DNA from: a virus
Direction: 5' to 3' (one strand)
Length of the DNA: 49,671 nucleotides
Virus record (IMG/VR): IMGVR_UViG_3300045996_001785
Span: 1 to 49,671 of that record
In this document: piece by piece, positions 1-7,745 of the stretch
How positions within the stretch are numbered: position 1 is the first letter of the stretch
Layout: each line of letters opens with the position of its first letter
The notes under the pieces: model-generated
Seen by the model: the letters and a program-made list of their open reading frames with translations, nothing else
Databases searched by the model: none
What the model was told of the DNA's origin: nothing
Made by a program: the position numbers and the translations under genes

Positions 1-1383
1 ACCCGGGCGTGGCCGGACGGTGACGAGCCGGTCGCGACGTTCCTCGACCCGATCGACGCGGCGTTCGCGGTGTCAGCGGTCAACGACGAGCTGCACCGAG
101 AAGGCGCCGAGCAGGCGGGCGGTGAGCTGGACGACGACCTGGAGCCCTCGGACCCCGGGCTGCCCGACATCCCGCCCGACGTGACGCGTCGGTGGCTGCG
201 CGAGCGAGACGAGGCCCGTGCCGAGGTTCGCCGTCTGCGCGCCGAGCAGGCGGCCCGCCCCGCAGGAGACGAGCCGCGGCCGCTGACGATCCTGACGGCC
301 TGCGTGGACCAGTGCGAGCGCATCGTGGACATGTACGCGCACCTGCGGCTCGATACCGCCGAGGACCAGCAGCTGCACGAGCGGGCGACGACGACGGCCC
401 GGACGGCGATCGCGCAGGCCCGTGACTTAGTCGAGCGCGTGCGGGCAGCAGCCGCGCACGTCGGGCAGCGGGACGGCGGGGCAGCCCTGATCGCAGCCGA
501 ACGCCAGCGGCAGGTGTCAGCCGAGGGTTGGACGCCCGAGCACGACGCCGGGCACGTCGGTGACGACCTGGCCGTCGCGGCGTGCTGCTACGCGTTGCCG
601 AACACGATGCGCCGCTGGAAGACGGTCAGGCAGGGTCCTGGCCGGGACGGGCGCTCCGAACTGCGCAGCTACTCGGTGCCGACCCTGTGGCCGTGGGAAG
701 GCCGCGCGTGGAAGCCGTCGGTCGACGACCGCGTGCGCGAGCTGGTCAAGGCGGGCGCTCTCATCGCCGCTGAGATTGACCGGCTGAACGGCACCGAGCG
801 GCACGGCGGGGCAGCAGGAGACGACACCGCGCCGTGCCGGTGCGGCCACCCGCGCTACATGCACCTCAACGGCGGCGACTGGTGCAAGGGCGGCGGCTGG
901 CACGACCGCAACGCCCCAGCCTGCGGCTGCCAGGGTTTCGCGGCTGCTGCCCCCCTGCCGCACGGGCACTTCCCGAACCCGAAGCCTGGCACCTACGAGG
1001 CGAACACCGGCGCCCGAGGCTTCACGGCTGCTGCCCCCCGGGCTGGCGCCGACACCGCCCCGGTGTCGCGTGACGCGAAGGCTGACGCCATCCAGACCGC
1101 CGAGGCGTGGCGGATGCGCGGCGCGCAGTCGATCATCTCCGGGGACCAGAATGTCACCGAGCTGGAGACCGAGCTGGCCCGCGCCCGAGCCCGGATCCGG
1201 GAGCTGGGCGCCGACCTGAGCCTGGCCAAGGACGCGCTGCGCAAGCACGAGGCCACCCGCACCCTCGGCGGCCCGGTCACCGGCAGTCGAGTCCCCGACG
1301 ACGCCTGGAAGAACGCGCCCTCCGCGGGGCCCGTCCAGCACGACTACAGCGGATCCATCGACGAGACAGGAGGCCAGCCGTGA
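1..1383 (+). CDS. Phage protein with GW-HD domain, Cys/His motif and C-terminal coiled coil (5' partial)
   Basis: The frame is open from the first base, so the true start may lie left of the window; an internal GTG at 70 would give 437 aa. The N-terminal third is acidic and probably helical. A central segment holds an ERQRQ-GW-HD pattern followed by a WPW and KAGALI motif, a conserved phage domain of unknown function. It is followed by a Cys/His-rich stretch (CRCGHP, then CGCQGF) that probably binds a metal ion. The last 80 residues are heptad-like with alternating E, R and L. The stop overlaps the GTG of the next gene, so the two are probably co-translated. Function unknown; the domain description is by eye. 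Confidence 0.75.
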   Translation, partial: TRAWPDGDEPVATFLDPIDAAFAVSAVNDELHREGAEQAGGELDDDLEPSDPGLPDIPPDVTRRWLRERDEARAEVRRLRAEQAARPAGDEPRPLTILTACVDQCERIVDMYAHLRLDTAEDQQLHERATTTARTAIAQARDLVERVRAAAAHVGQRDGGAALIAAERQRQVSAEGWTPEHDAGHVGDDLAVAACCYALPNTMRRWKTVRQGPGRDGRSELRSYSVPTLWPWEGRAWKPSVDDRVRELVKAGALIAAEIDRLNGTERHGGAAGDDTAPCRCGHPRYMHLNGGDWCKGGGWHDRNAPACGCQGFAAAAPLPHGHFPNPKPGTYEANTGARGFTAAAPRAGADTAPVSRDAKADAIQTAEAWRMRGAQSIISGDQNVTELETELARARARIRELGADLSLAKDALRKHEATRTLGGPVTGSRVPDDAWKNAPSAGPVQHDYSGSIDETGGQP

Positions 1384-1736
1384 CCGACCGAGACGAAGCG
1401 CTCCGGCGGCTCAACGAGCGCGCGAACGGCGGCGACCCCGGCTTCCGGGTCATCGACGCCTGGCACGTCGAGGCGGAGCTGGCCGCGCTGCGCGACGAGG
1501 TCGAGATCCTCCGGCGCAGCGCACCTGAGTCCGATGACTCCGAGGAGGGCCTGGAGATCTTCGCGACCGGCCCGCTGGACCTCTACGAGCTGTCCCTGGC
1601 TCGCCGCTACGAGGTTCCGCTGCCGACGTCGGCGGGCGAGGACGGGATGGATTACGCCCGCGCCCGCCGCGACATCCGGGACGTGCTCATCGCCTCCGTG
1701 TACCCCACCGGCGACACCCCGGTGGGCGACGAGTGA
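1380..1736 (+). CDS. Hypothetical phage protein
   Basis: This 118-aa protein starts at a GTG overlapping the stop of the previous gene by 4 nt. The N-terminal half is rich in R and E with a helical LAALRDEVEILRR segment that could form a coiled coil. The C-terminal half is acidic. No transmembrane segment or cysteine motif is visible, and I do not recognise a family. Tight packing on both sides and high G/C at third codon positions support it being real. Confidence 0.7.
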   Translation: MTDRDEALRRLNERANGGDPGFRVIDAWHVEAELAALRDEVEILRRSAPESDDSEEGLEIFATGPLDLYELSLARRYEVPLPTSAGEDGMDYARARRDIRDVLIASVYPTGDTPVGDE

Positions 1737-1864
1737 CCGCCTGGGTGCTGGCGTCGGCCGGGTCCCTGGCGTTCGGGATCGCGTTCTGCGCCGGGACGGC
1801 CTGGCTGTTCCGGGTGGCCGACGAACGCGAGCGGGCCCGCCAACCACACGACGAGGAGGCCTGA
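1733..1864 (+). CDS. Single-pass membrane microprotein
   Basis: This 43-aa protein begins at a GTG overlapping the previous stop. One hydrophobic segment (about residues 3-27, VLASAGSLAFGIAF and onward) is followed by an arginine- and glutamate-rich tail, so an N-out, C-in single-pass topology is likely. Function unknown. The strong GAGGAGG Shine-Dalgarno within its last codons serves a downstream reading frame. Confidence 0.6.
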   Translation: MTAWVLASAGSLAFGIAFCAGTAWLFRVADERERARQPHDEEA

Positions 1865-1886
1865 CCCATGGACCAGAGTAGGTCCG

Positions 1887-2105
1887 GTGCTGACCGTGGA
1901 GGGCTTCGTGTGGACGCTGCTGGCGATCGTTCTCATCCCGGCGATGAGCACTGCGGCGGCGGTGCTGCTGGTGGTGGCGGCGAGCGAGGCGTGGACCCGG
2001 TGGAGGACGCGCCGCGCCGGGAGTGGCGCGACGTTCGCCCGCTACGAGCGGCCCTGTCCCGCAACCGTGGAGGACACTCTCCCGTCGACGCGATCGTCGA
2101 CCTGA
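1887..2105 (+). CDS. Small membrane protein
   Basis: A 72-aa frame starts at GTG 1887. It has one long hydrophobic segment (residues about 6-32) and then a basic region. Third codon positions are strongly G/C over the first two thirds, which favours this frame over the competing one that starts at ATG 1868. The ATG at 1868 has the better Shine-Dalgarno (GAGGAGG, 9 nt upstream) but poor third-position composition until about position 1990. The start and even the frame are uncertain. It overlaps the next entry. Confidence 0.5.
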   Translation: MLTVEGFVWTLLAIVLIPAMSTAAAVLLVVAASEAWTRWRTRRAGSGATFARYERPCPATVEDTLPSTRSST

Positions 2106-2152
2106 TCGACAGCCTGCCGGAGATGCGCTGCCCCGACTGGGAGGCCCAGTGA
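2000..2152 (+). CDS. Small acidic hypothetical protein overlapping the upstream membrane gene
   Basis: The frame shows clean G/C third positions from about 2000 to the stop at 2152 and ends in a plausible acidic helix (VDAIVDLIDSLPEM). A GTG at 2000 would give 50 aa. The same frame is open back to ATG 1868, which carries a strong Shine-Dalgarno and would give 94 aa, but the first 40 codons of that version look non-coding. Function unknown. Confidence 0.4.
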   Translation: MEDAPRREWRDVRPLRAALSRNRGGHSPVDAIVDLIDSLPEMRCPDWEAQ

Positions 2153-2162
2153 TCGCACATTG

Positions 2163-2181
2163 TGCTACCGTTAAACCGTAA
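2163..2181 (+). promoter_or_regulatory. Extended -10 promoter-like element with ACCGTTAA/ACCGTAA repeat
   Basis: TGCTACCGT (2163-2171) fits an extended -10 (TGnTAnnnT). It runs into TAAACCGTAA. The same element precedes the genes at 11429 and 11905 with one extra G, and its TGCTACCGT core precedes 8175. No convincing -35 is visible. The ATG at 2248 follows after about 66 nt, with AAAGGTCCACC just before it. Confidence 0.6.
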
Positions 2182-2247
2182 CGACCGAGGGCACGCCGCC
2201 TGACTCAGGCAGTCCACTCTCGACTACAGCCACCCGAAAGGTCCACC

Positions 2248-3744
2248 ATGTCCCGCACCATCGGCATCCTCGTCGCGGCACTCGCCGTGGTGATCGCCCT
2301 GTTCTTCCTGTTCGCCCCCTACTACTCCACCCAGCTGTGGTGGTTCTTCCGGCTGAACTGGTTCTGGTTCGTCCCGATCGTGCTGGTGGTCCTCGCCGGG
2401 CTGGCGGCAGCGTGGGCCTTCGACGAGCGCAACGGCCTTGGCGGGCCGCTCGCGCTGGTCACCGTCGCCGGGGTACTGGCCTGCGCAGCCTGGTTCTTCG
2501 CCTACAACTATGTGCAGGCCAGCTACTACGCCGACACCGTCCAGGTGACCGAGGACCCGCTCCCGACGCAGGCCGTGCGGCCGCCGTTCACGGTCAGCCA
2601 GGCGCAGGTCCGCTCGAACCTCGGTGACGTCCCCGGCGACACCCAGACCACCATGTACGTGCCGGAAGACTCCACGTTCTCCACCCTGGTCGAGCGCCGC
2701 GGCATGTTCACCGGCTACCAGACGCTGCTGGAGCAGAAGGCCACCACCACCGGCCGCCTGGACCCGGCCCGGTGCGACTTCGCCCCACAGGCCGACCGCC
2801 GCCTTGACGGCGTCCTCAGCCACTCCCTGGAGCGGGCGATCAACACCGAGCAGCGGTGGGTGAACTGGTCCTACGACGACGCCTACGGCTGGTGCGACCC
2901 GCAGGGCACCCCGTACGTGGTGGTGCCGCTGGTGGAGCAGGACGGGTTCTGGGTGGTCACCGAGAAGCCCGCCGGGGTGGCGCTGTACAACGGGAAGTCC
3001 GGCGAGCTGACTATCTCCCCCGACGGCCGCACCCCCGACGGCCGGGTCATTCCCGGCCCCACCTACCCGCTGTCGCTGGCCGCCGAGCAGCGCGCCAGCA
3101 CCGAGGCGATGGGCTCCTACTTCGACTACGTGTTCGGCCGGGTCGGCTGGGAGCTGCCCGACGAGGCCGACGCCATCAACTCGTCGGCGTCCTCGGAGTT
3201 CGTGCTCGGCGGGGCCGACGGCCCGAACTTCGTCACCCCGCTGTCCGGGCGCGGCTCGGCCACCGCGATCTCCGCGATCTCCTCGGTCGACGCCCACAAC
3301 ACCGGCGCGCTGAACAAGGTCGTCATCCACAAGCTGGGTACGCAGGCGCACCCGGTGTGGCAGTCCCCCACCGCGATCACCGACAACCTGCGGGCCACCT
3401 TCGGCGACGTGTTCGTCACCAACCCCGGCGCGGAGCTGTCCGAGCTGGCGCCGACCACCTCCGACACGTTCGTCGCGACCCTCGGCCGCCCGCAGAACAT
3501 CGTCTACCGCATCACCGGGCGGGGGGACCTGTCCCAGCCGATGTGCCTGGTCGGCCTGGACGGCGCCACGATCCGCTGCGGCGGCACCGGCCAGTCCGGG
3601 GTGGCGACCAGCCAGCTCGGCGGCGCACAGCCCGCCCCGGCCGCCGCGAACAGCGACCTGGCGAAGTTGACGCCCGAGCAGCTCGCGGACCTGTCCCGGC
3701 GGGCGAACGAGGAGCTGCTGCGCCAGCTGAAGGCCGGGGGCTGA
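2248..3744 (+). CDS. Large membrane-anchored protein with soluble C-terminal domain
   Basis: This 498-aa protein has three hydrophobic helices in the first 90 residues (about 4-24, 36-58 and 67-88). A soluble domain of about 380 residues follows and ends in a charged, probably helical tail (LADLSRRANEELLRQL). The soluble part contains conserved-looking blocks such as YVPEDS, YGWCDPQG and GPTYPLSLAAEQR. It is the largest gene in the left plus-strand region. It has its own promoter-like element and a good Shine-Dalgarno (GAAAGG), and its stop overlaps the next start. I do not recognise a characterised family. A membrane or surface role, for example superinfection exclusion, is only inference. 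Confidence 0.85.
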   Translation: MSRTIGILVAALAVVIALFFLFAPYYSTQLWWFFRLNWFWFVPIVLVVLAGLAAAWAFDERNGLGGPLALVTVAGVLACAAWFFAYNYVQASYYADTVQVTEDPLPTQAVRPPFTVSQAQVRSNLGDVPGDTQTTMYVPEDSTFSTLVERRGMFTGYQTLLEQKATTTGRLDPARCDFAPQADRRLDGVLSHSLERAINTEQRWVNWSYDDAYGWCDPQGTPYVVVPLVEQDGFWVVTEKPAGVALYNGKSGELTISPDGRTPDGRVIPGPTYPLSLAAEQRASTEAMGSYFDYVFGRVGWELPDEADAINSSASSEFVLGGADGPNFVTPLSGRGSATAISAISSVDAHNTGALNKVVIHKLGTQAHPVWQSPTAITDNLRATFGDVFVTNPGAELSELAPTTSDTFVATLGRPQNIVYRITGRGDLSQPMCLVGLDGATIRCGGTGQSGVATSQLGGAQPAPAAANSDLAKLTPEQLADLSRRANEELLRQLKAGG

Positions 3745-4133
3745 TGCGTACCCCCGCGGGCGCGGTCGTTGGGCTGGCCGTGCTGCTCCTGCTGATCGCC
3801 GTGGTGTGGGTGGCGGTGCTGGTTATCCAGCACCGCCCCACCCGGGGCTCCACCGGGCCGAGCTGGTTCGAGAGGTGGACGGCCCACTGGCGGTTCCAGC
3901 GCAGGAAGGCCGCCCGCTGGCGGCCCTACCGCCGCTGCGACCCGGCCACCGGCGACTGGTCGATCGGCATCGAGCTGGCCGACGGTGACGAGATCTTCGA
4001 GACCCACCGGATGTTCCTGTACCGGGGCGTCGAGGCCAACTCGACTCTCACCCAGCGGGCGATGCTCCAGTCTGAGGTCGAGGCGTTCGAGCGGGCCACA
4101 GCAGTGAACGCAGCCCTGGGGGAGGGGTCGTGA
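3744..4133 (+). CDS. Single-pass membrane protein
   Basis: This 129-aa protein starts at an ATG sharing one base with the previous stop. A strong N-terminal transmembrane helix (about residues 6-28, VVGLAVLLLLIAVVWVAVLV) is followed by a very basic, tryptophan-rich segment (FERWTAHWRFQRRKAARWRPY) of 21 residues, quoted here only by its ends FERW and RPY. A mixed soluble tail ends the protein. The positive-inside rule places the tail in the cytoplasm. It probably works with the 498-aa membrane protein upstream, with which it is translationally coupled. Function unknown. Confidence 0.75.
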   Translation: MRTPAGAVVGLAVLLLLIAVVWVAVLVIQHRPTRGSTGPSWFERWTAHWRFQRRKAARWRPYRRCDPATGDWSIGIELADGDEIFETHRMFLYRGVEANSTLTQRAMLQSEVEAFERATAVNAALGEGS

Positions 4134-4393
4134 CCGGCGAGCTACTGCACAAGGACACCGTCGCGACGATCCGTGAGTCCCTGACCTTCATGCCGCCGTC
4201 CTCGATCCGGGCCCGGCTGCGGTCGTGCGCGGACCGGCTGGAGACTGACGCCGAGCGCGAGCGCGAGGCACTGGCCGCCGCCGACGAGATGGCGGATGCG
4301 GCGGAGGAGTTCATGGCGATCTGTCGCCAGTGGGGGTTCCGCCCGCCGGACAAGATCCAGCGGACGGTCGCGGCGTGGCGGGAGTTCGGATGA
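4130..4393 (+). CDS. Small alpha-helical hypothetical protein
   Basis: This 87-aa protein starts at a GTG overlapping the upstream stop by 4 nt. It is predicted almost fully helical, with an acidic, alanine-rich middle (DAEREREALAAADEMADAAE) and a C-terminal WGFRPPDKIQ motif. No cysteine motif or membrane segment is seen. Family not recognised. Confidence 0.7.
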   Translation: MTGELLHKDTVATIRESLTFMPPSSIRARLRSCADRLETDAEREREALAAADEMADAAEEFMAICRQWGFRPPDKIQRTVAAWREFG

Positions 4394-4557
4394 CCAGGTA
4401 CCTGTTCACGGTCGGCGCGTGGGTCCGGGTCCCGGGGGAGTGGGACGAGGACTACATGTGGGAGATCGTGTATCGCGGCTCGAACCCGTTCGTCGCGCTC
4501 CGCCGGGCGGTGCAGGCGAAGCGCACCAGCGGCTGCGTCCGATTCGAGTGGCGATGA
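4390..4557 (+). CDS. Small hypothetical protein
   Basis: This 55-aa protein starts at an ATG that overlaps the previous stop (ATGA). It is rich in aromatic residues (Y, F and W about 18%) and looks like a small alpha/beta fold. No known motif is visible. The translational coupling on both sides supports it being real. Confidence 0.65.
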   Translation: MTRYLFTVGAWVRVPGEWDEDYMWEIVYRGSNPFVALRRAVQAKRTSGCVRFEWR

Positions 4558-4871
4558 CCTTCGACTGGCCGATGATCGTCGTCCGGTGCGAGGCGCTGGC
4601 CCGCGCCTACAACGACCCCTGCGACGACGCCTCCGATACGGTGCTCGGTTCGCTGCTGGGCAGGCTGCTGGCGGCGCTCCCCGCCGAGACGCAGGTCGAG
4701 TGGCGGGTGCGTTGCACCGCGCTCAACGGGCGGGCCTTCATCGACATCGCCTCCGACGAGCAGGACGCTCGACGTCACGCCCGCCGGGTGCAGCGCTGGG
4801 GCTGGACCGACGTGCGCGTCGAGCGCCGGACGGTATCCAGCGTCGAGACAGCCTGGGAGGCGTCCCCGTGA
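4554..4871 (+). CDS. Hypothetical phage protein
   Basis: This 105-aa protein begins at an ATG overlapping the previous stop. It is mixed alpha/beta with a conserved-looking RWGWTDVRVERRTV end. Its composition and third-position G/C match its neighbours. No recognised domain. Confidence 0.7.
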   Translation: MTFDWPMIVVRCEALARAYNDPCDDASDTVLGSLLGRLLAALPAETQVEWRVRCTALNGRAFIDIASDEQDARRHARRVQRWGWTDVRVERRTVSSVETAWEASP

Positions 4872-4933
4872 CAGGCCTGGTGCCGACTACAGTGGAGTTA
4901 CCAGATGGCGGTTCCGACCAGGTGAGGCAGGCT

Positions 4934-5239
4934 ATGCCGAAGCATCTCCCCCCGGCCCCCGGCGAGCCGGACCCCGAAGCCCGGCGGATCATCGAGCTGA
5001 TCTACGGCTACCTCCACGCCGACCGCGACCCGATCGCCGTCGCCGCCGGGCTGCGGCACATCTACTACTGGGCCGAGGTCTACTCCGACGAGGCGATCGA
5101 GCAGGCGAAGACCGCCACCGACCCGGACACCGGGCGGCCGTACACGTTCGACCGGATCCGGGAAGCCACCGGCTTCGTGATCAGCACGGCGCAGGGCCGG
5201 ATCGCGATGGCCCGCCGCCGCCGGAGGGGCGCGGCATGA
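4934..5239 (+). CDS. Hypothetical phage protein
   Basis: The ATG at 4934 has a GAGGCAGG Shine-Dalgarno and gives 101 aa. An in-frame GTG at 4868, overlapping the previous stop, would add 22 residues. A TACAGT hexamer at 4888-4893 could be a -10, which would favour the inner start. The protein is helical, with a YGYLHADRDPIAVAAGLRHIYYW core, and ends in a run of arginines (MARRRRRG) that may bind nucleic acid. Family not recognised. Confidence 0.65.
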   Translation: MPKHLPPAPGEPDPEARRIIELIYGYLHADRDPIAVAAGLRHIYYWAEVYSDEAIEQAKTATDPDTGRPYTFDRIREATGFVISTAQGRIAMARRRRRGAA

Positions 5240-6111
5240 CTGTCGACGCCGCCTGCGAGTCGATCATCGCAGGCTTCAAGGTGATGTTCCTGATCATCCT
5301 GCCCATGCTGGGTCTCGCCCGGCTGATGGAGCTGTACCTGACGAGGCGGAAGGTCCGCGACGAGAAGACGGCGCTCGACGTCACTACCGAGCTGCGCGCC
5401 TGGCAGTCCGAGGTGGCCGTCCGACAGCACCGGTTGCGGAGCCCCGGCTGCGCCTGCGGTCGATGCCAGGAGTGGTCCAGTGTTCGGTCGCCATCACCCC
5501 CGGACATCCTGCCGGACTCCCGCGTGCTGACGATCGAGCCCCGCGACGAGAGCGACCCGTTCGGCACCTGCCCGAAGTGCAAGCTGGCCGGGACTCACGG
5601 CCTGGCGCCGGTGGAGGCCAACGCCGGGTGGACCCGGATGACGCACCCCGTGCTGCAGCGCACCATCGACGTTGCGAAGTCCGCGGTGCCGGAGCACACG
5701 CGGTCCGGCTGGGTCGAGGTGGGAGCGTGGGCGGCACAGCGCACCTGCGTGTTCTGCGGCCACCGCTGGAGGACCAGCCCGGCACCGGCAGGCCCGATCG
5801 TCGGTGCCCCGGACCGGCCGCAGGCCTTGGATCGGCCACAGTCGGAGTCGACGTGTCGGACGTGCGGGGCGGAAGGGCTCTGGGCCTACTCGTGCTACTC
5901 CCCGCCGTCGGGCCACGAGATCGTCCCGGACCCGGCGATCGGCGGCTTCCGGCTGCGTTGCCCGAAGGTGCGACGGGCCGAGGAGTGCCAGGCTCGGGCG
6001 GCCGAACTGACGGCGAAGACGGAGCAGGCCGACGAGACCCTGACTAAGCTGAGCCAGCGCCTGCTCGACGAGCAGGCCGTGCGAGACCTCATCGGGCCGG
6101 GCGACTCCTAG
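5236..6111 (+). CDS. Membrane-anchored zinc-ribbon protein; N-terminus paralogous to a late-operon protein
   Basis: This 291-aa protein starts at ATG 5236, overlapping the previous stop. An N-terminal transmembrane helix (about residues 12-30) leads into a basic segment (LTRRK) and then four CxxC-type knuckles (CACGRC, CPKC, CVFC, CRTC) plus later cysteines, which suggest two zinc ribbons. The C-terminus is a coiled coil. Residues 25-60 (L-R-L-ELYLTRRK to ELRAW) closely match the protein at 15965-16345 in the late operon. The stop codon overlaps the stop of the converging HicA-like gene. Function unknown. Confidence 0.8.
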   Translation: MTVDAACESIIAGFKVMFLIILPMLGLARLMELYLTRRKVRDEKTALDVTTELRAWQSEVAVRQHRLRSPGCACGRCQEWSSVRSPSPPDILPDSRVLTIEPRDESDPFGTCPKCKLAGTHGLAPVEANAGWTRMTHPVLQRTIDVAKSAVPEHTRSGWVEVGAWAAQRTCVFCGHRWRTSPAPAGPIVGAPDRPQALDRPQSESTCRTCGAEGLWAYSCYSPPSGHEIVPDPAIGGFRLRCPKVRRAEECQARAAELTAKTEQADETLTKLSQRLLDEQAVRDLIGPGDS

Positions 6112-6317
6112 AGCTGGGCGCCGGAGCGGCGGAGATCGCGCAGGAGGTTGTCGCGCCAGCGGTGGTCGCCGGGGGAGCAGGGGGCGAACACGGGGCGCTG
6201 GGTCTTGTCCGGTGGGAGACAGCGCCAGTGTCCGCCCTTGGTTCGGCGGCACCGCCAGCGTTGACGGCGCAGCCGCTCTATCAGCTGGTTCATCTCGCGG
6301 GTGTACCCGTTGCTCAT
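6108..6317 (-). CDS. HicA/YcfA-like toxin-family protein
   Basis: This 69-aa protein has the pattern of the small actinophage HicA-like family: an N-terminal helix (LIERLRRQRW), a TKGGHW motif where the family usually has a catalytic or RNA-contacting His, a PPDKTQ strand turn, a hydrophobic strand, a DHR helix start and a final LRRSG. HicA proteins are small double-stranded-RNA-binding-fold mRNA interferases. No HicB-like antitoxin is adjacent; the nearest partner is the XRE regulator 34 nt upstream. A second ATG at 6293 would shorten it by 8 residues. The activity is inferred from fold resemblance. Confidence 0.65.
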   Translation of the reverse strand: MSNGYTREMNQLIERLRRQRWRCRRTKGGHWRCLPPDKTQRPVFAPCSPGDHRWRDNLLRDLRRSGAQL

Positions 6318-6351
6318 ACCTCAGTGTCCCACAAAGGTGGCCGGGGTGGGG

Positions 6352-7179
6352 TCACGAACGCAGCAGATCGAGCAACAGATCCCCGGACACCGCCACCCGC
6401 CGCAGCACCTCGAACGCCGCCGTGTACACGGCCACATCCTCCGGGAGGGTGAGCCGCTGCTCGCCGGTCAACGTCTCCACCTCCGCGATCTCGTCGTCGA
6501 CGACCACGAACCCCGACAGCGGCAGCACCGGCGACGGCCGCGAGAACGGCAGCACCGCCACCTCCACGTTGTCCAGCTCCGCCGCCATCGCCAGCCGGTC
6601 CAGCTGCGACCGCTGCAGCTGCGCCGACCCGAACCGCACCCGCAGCGCCGCCTCCCCCAGCACGAACTGGAACCGGGTGACCCCCGAGTACAGCGACGCC
6701 TGCTGGCGCCGGGCCCGCGCCGCCGCCATGTCCGCCACCTGCTCCGCGTCCACCCCCAACGCCGCCGGGGCCGTCGCCAGCGCCGCCCGGGTGTAGCCGG
6801 GGATCTGCAGCAGCCCCGGCACCAGCGACGGCTGGTACTCCCGCACCAGCTCCGCCGCGGCGTCCCGGGCGACGATCTCGTCCTGCACCTGGGCTGCCTG
6901 CCCCGACGTCCACGCCTCCGCCCACGCCCGGTACCCGAGCCGGGCGTCCGCCGCGAGCCGGTCCAGCTCCTCACTGTCGGCCAGCCCCGCACCGGTCACC
7001 AGCACCCACTGCCGCAGGTCCTCCGGCGACGGCAGCTGCGTGCCCCGTTCCAGCTTCGACACCCGGGTCTGAGTCCAGCCCACCGCCTCGCCGAGCGCGG
7101 TCTGCGACACCCCGCCCCGCACTCGCAGCGCGCGCAGCGCCGCCCCCAGCCGACGGCGCGTCGGCGACACCCCGTTCAC
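6352..7179 (-). CDS. XRE helix-turn-helix regulator, Scr1/DUF5753 family
   Basis: The GTG at 7179 overlaps the stop of the DUF6879 gene and gives 275 aa. Residues 9-65 form an XRE helix-turn-helix (RRRLGAALRALR, then SQTALGEAVGWTQTRVSKLE). The remainder matches DUF5753 with its EYQPSLVPGLLQIPGYTRA hallmark and the later RRQQASLYSG and FVVVDD blocks. Such proteins are abundant on actinomycete chromosomes as WhiJ/Scr1-like regulators paired with small DUF397 or DUF6879 proteins. Here it sits in a phage beside a divergent control region and is the best candidate for a repressor. Confidence 0.9.
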   Translation of the reverse strand: MNGVSPTRRRLGAALRALRVRGGVSQTALGEAVGWTQTRVSKLERGTQLPSPEDLRQWVLVTGAGLADSEELDRLAADARLGYRAWAEAWTSGQAAQVQDEIVARDAAAELVREYQPSLVPGLLQIPGYTRAALATAPAALGVDAEQVADMAAARARRQQASLYSGVTRFQFVLGEAALRVRFGSAQLQRSQLDRLAMAAELDNVEVAVLPFSRPSPVLPLSGFVVVDDEIAEVETLTGEQRLTLPEDVAVYTAAFEVLRRVAVSGDLLLDLLRS

Positions 7180-7745
7180 CGGCGGACGCTCAACGCCCGC
7201 GCGGACAGCTGCGGGCGGGCCGCCAGGAAGACCTCCAGCGGCGTCGACTGCCGGATCGAGGCCAGCACCCACGGGTGCGTCTCACGCCGCCAGCCGCGCG
7301 CGGTCACCCCGAACAGCTGCCCGTCTCGGGAGTAGGCGACGTCGTAGCGGGAGCCGTCGATCACCCAGAAGTCGAACCGGGGCACCCTGTCCGGCCAGCC
7401 CCGGCTGGCGTCGGCGATCCGGATCCGTTCCCCGGCCGCCGCGTTCGGGGGGTACGCCCAACACAGCTCGAACTGCAGGTACGGCGACAGCGGCTCGGTG
7501 ACCACGTGCACCCGCTGGAACAGCACCCCGGCCGCGACCTTCGCCCGGAGCATGGCCTCCCACTCGTCCTGCTCGGGGCAGGCGGGCGGCCACCAGTCGC
7601 CGCGGGTGAACGCCCGCAGCCAGGCCTGCTCGGACGGCTCCCGATACTCCGGCAGCGTCTCCAGCCGGAACACCGCCTGCCGGGCACCGCGCAGGATCCG
7701 CTCGAACTCCCGGCTGGTGATCAGCTGTTCTGCTCCGCTCGCCAC
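7176..7745 (-). CDS. DUF6879 family protein
   Basis: From GTG 7745 this is a 189-aa protein. It shows the DUF6879 pattern: an ARQAVFRLETLPEY block, a W-containing helix, a block ending in FELCWAYPPNAAAGE, then PRFDFWVID and the VAYSRDGQLFG strand pair. These proteins are usually encoded next to DUF5753 XRE regulators in actinomycetes. Their biochemical role is unknown; a regulatory or toxin-antitoxin partner role is usually inferred from gene order. It overlaps the upstream small gene by 25 nt and the downstream regulator by 4 nt, so the three are one operon. Confidence 0.85.
   Translation of the reverse strand: MASGAEQLITSREFERILRGARQAVFRLETLPEYREPSEQAWLRAFTRGDWWPPACPEQDEWEAMLRAKVAAGVLFQRVHVVTEPLSPYLQFELCWAYPPNAAAGERIRIADASRGWPDRVPRFDFWVIDGSRYDVAYSRDGQLFGVTARGWRRETHPWVLASIRQSTPLEVFLAARPQLSARALSVRR

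Noticed and set aside
2224-3351. Long antisense frame opposite the 498-aa membrane protein
   Set aside because: It mirrors a gene with better third-position composition, has low-complexity G/R/V/H content and no Shine-Dalgarno; a shadow of G+C-rich coding DNA.
4905-4925. Six-codon leader peptide before ATG 4934
   Set aside because: A short ATG frame after a possible -10 was noticed, but there is no attenuator hairpin or codon pattern to support it.
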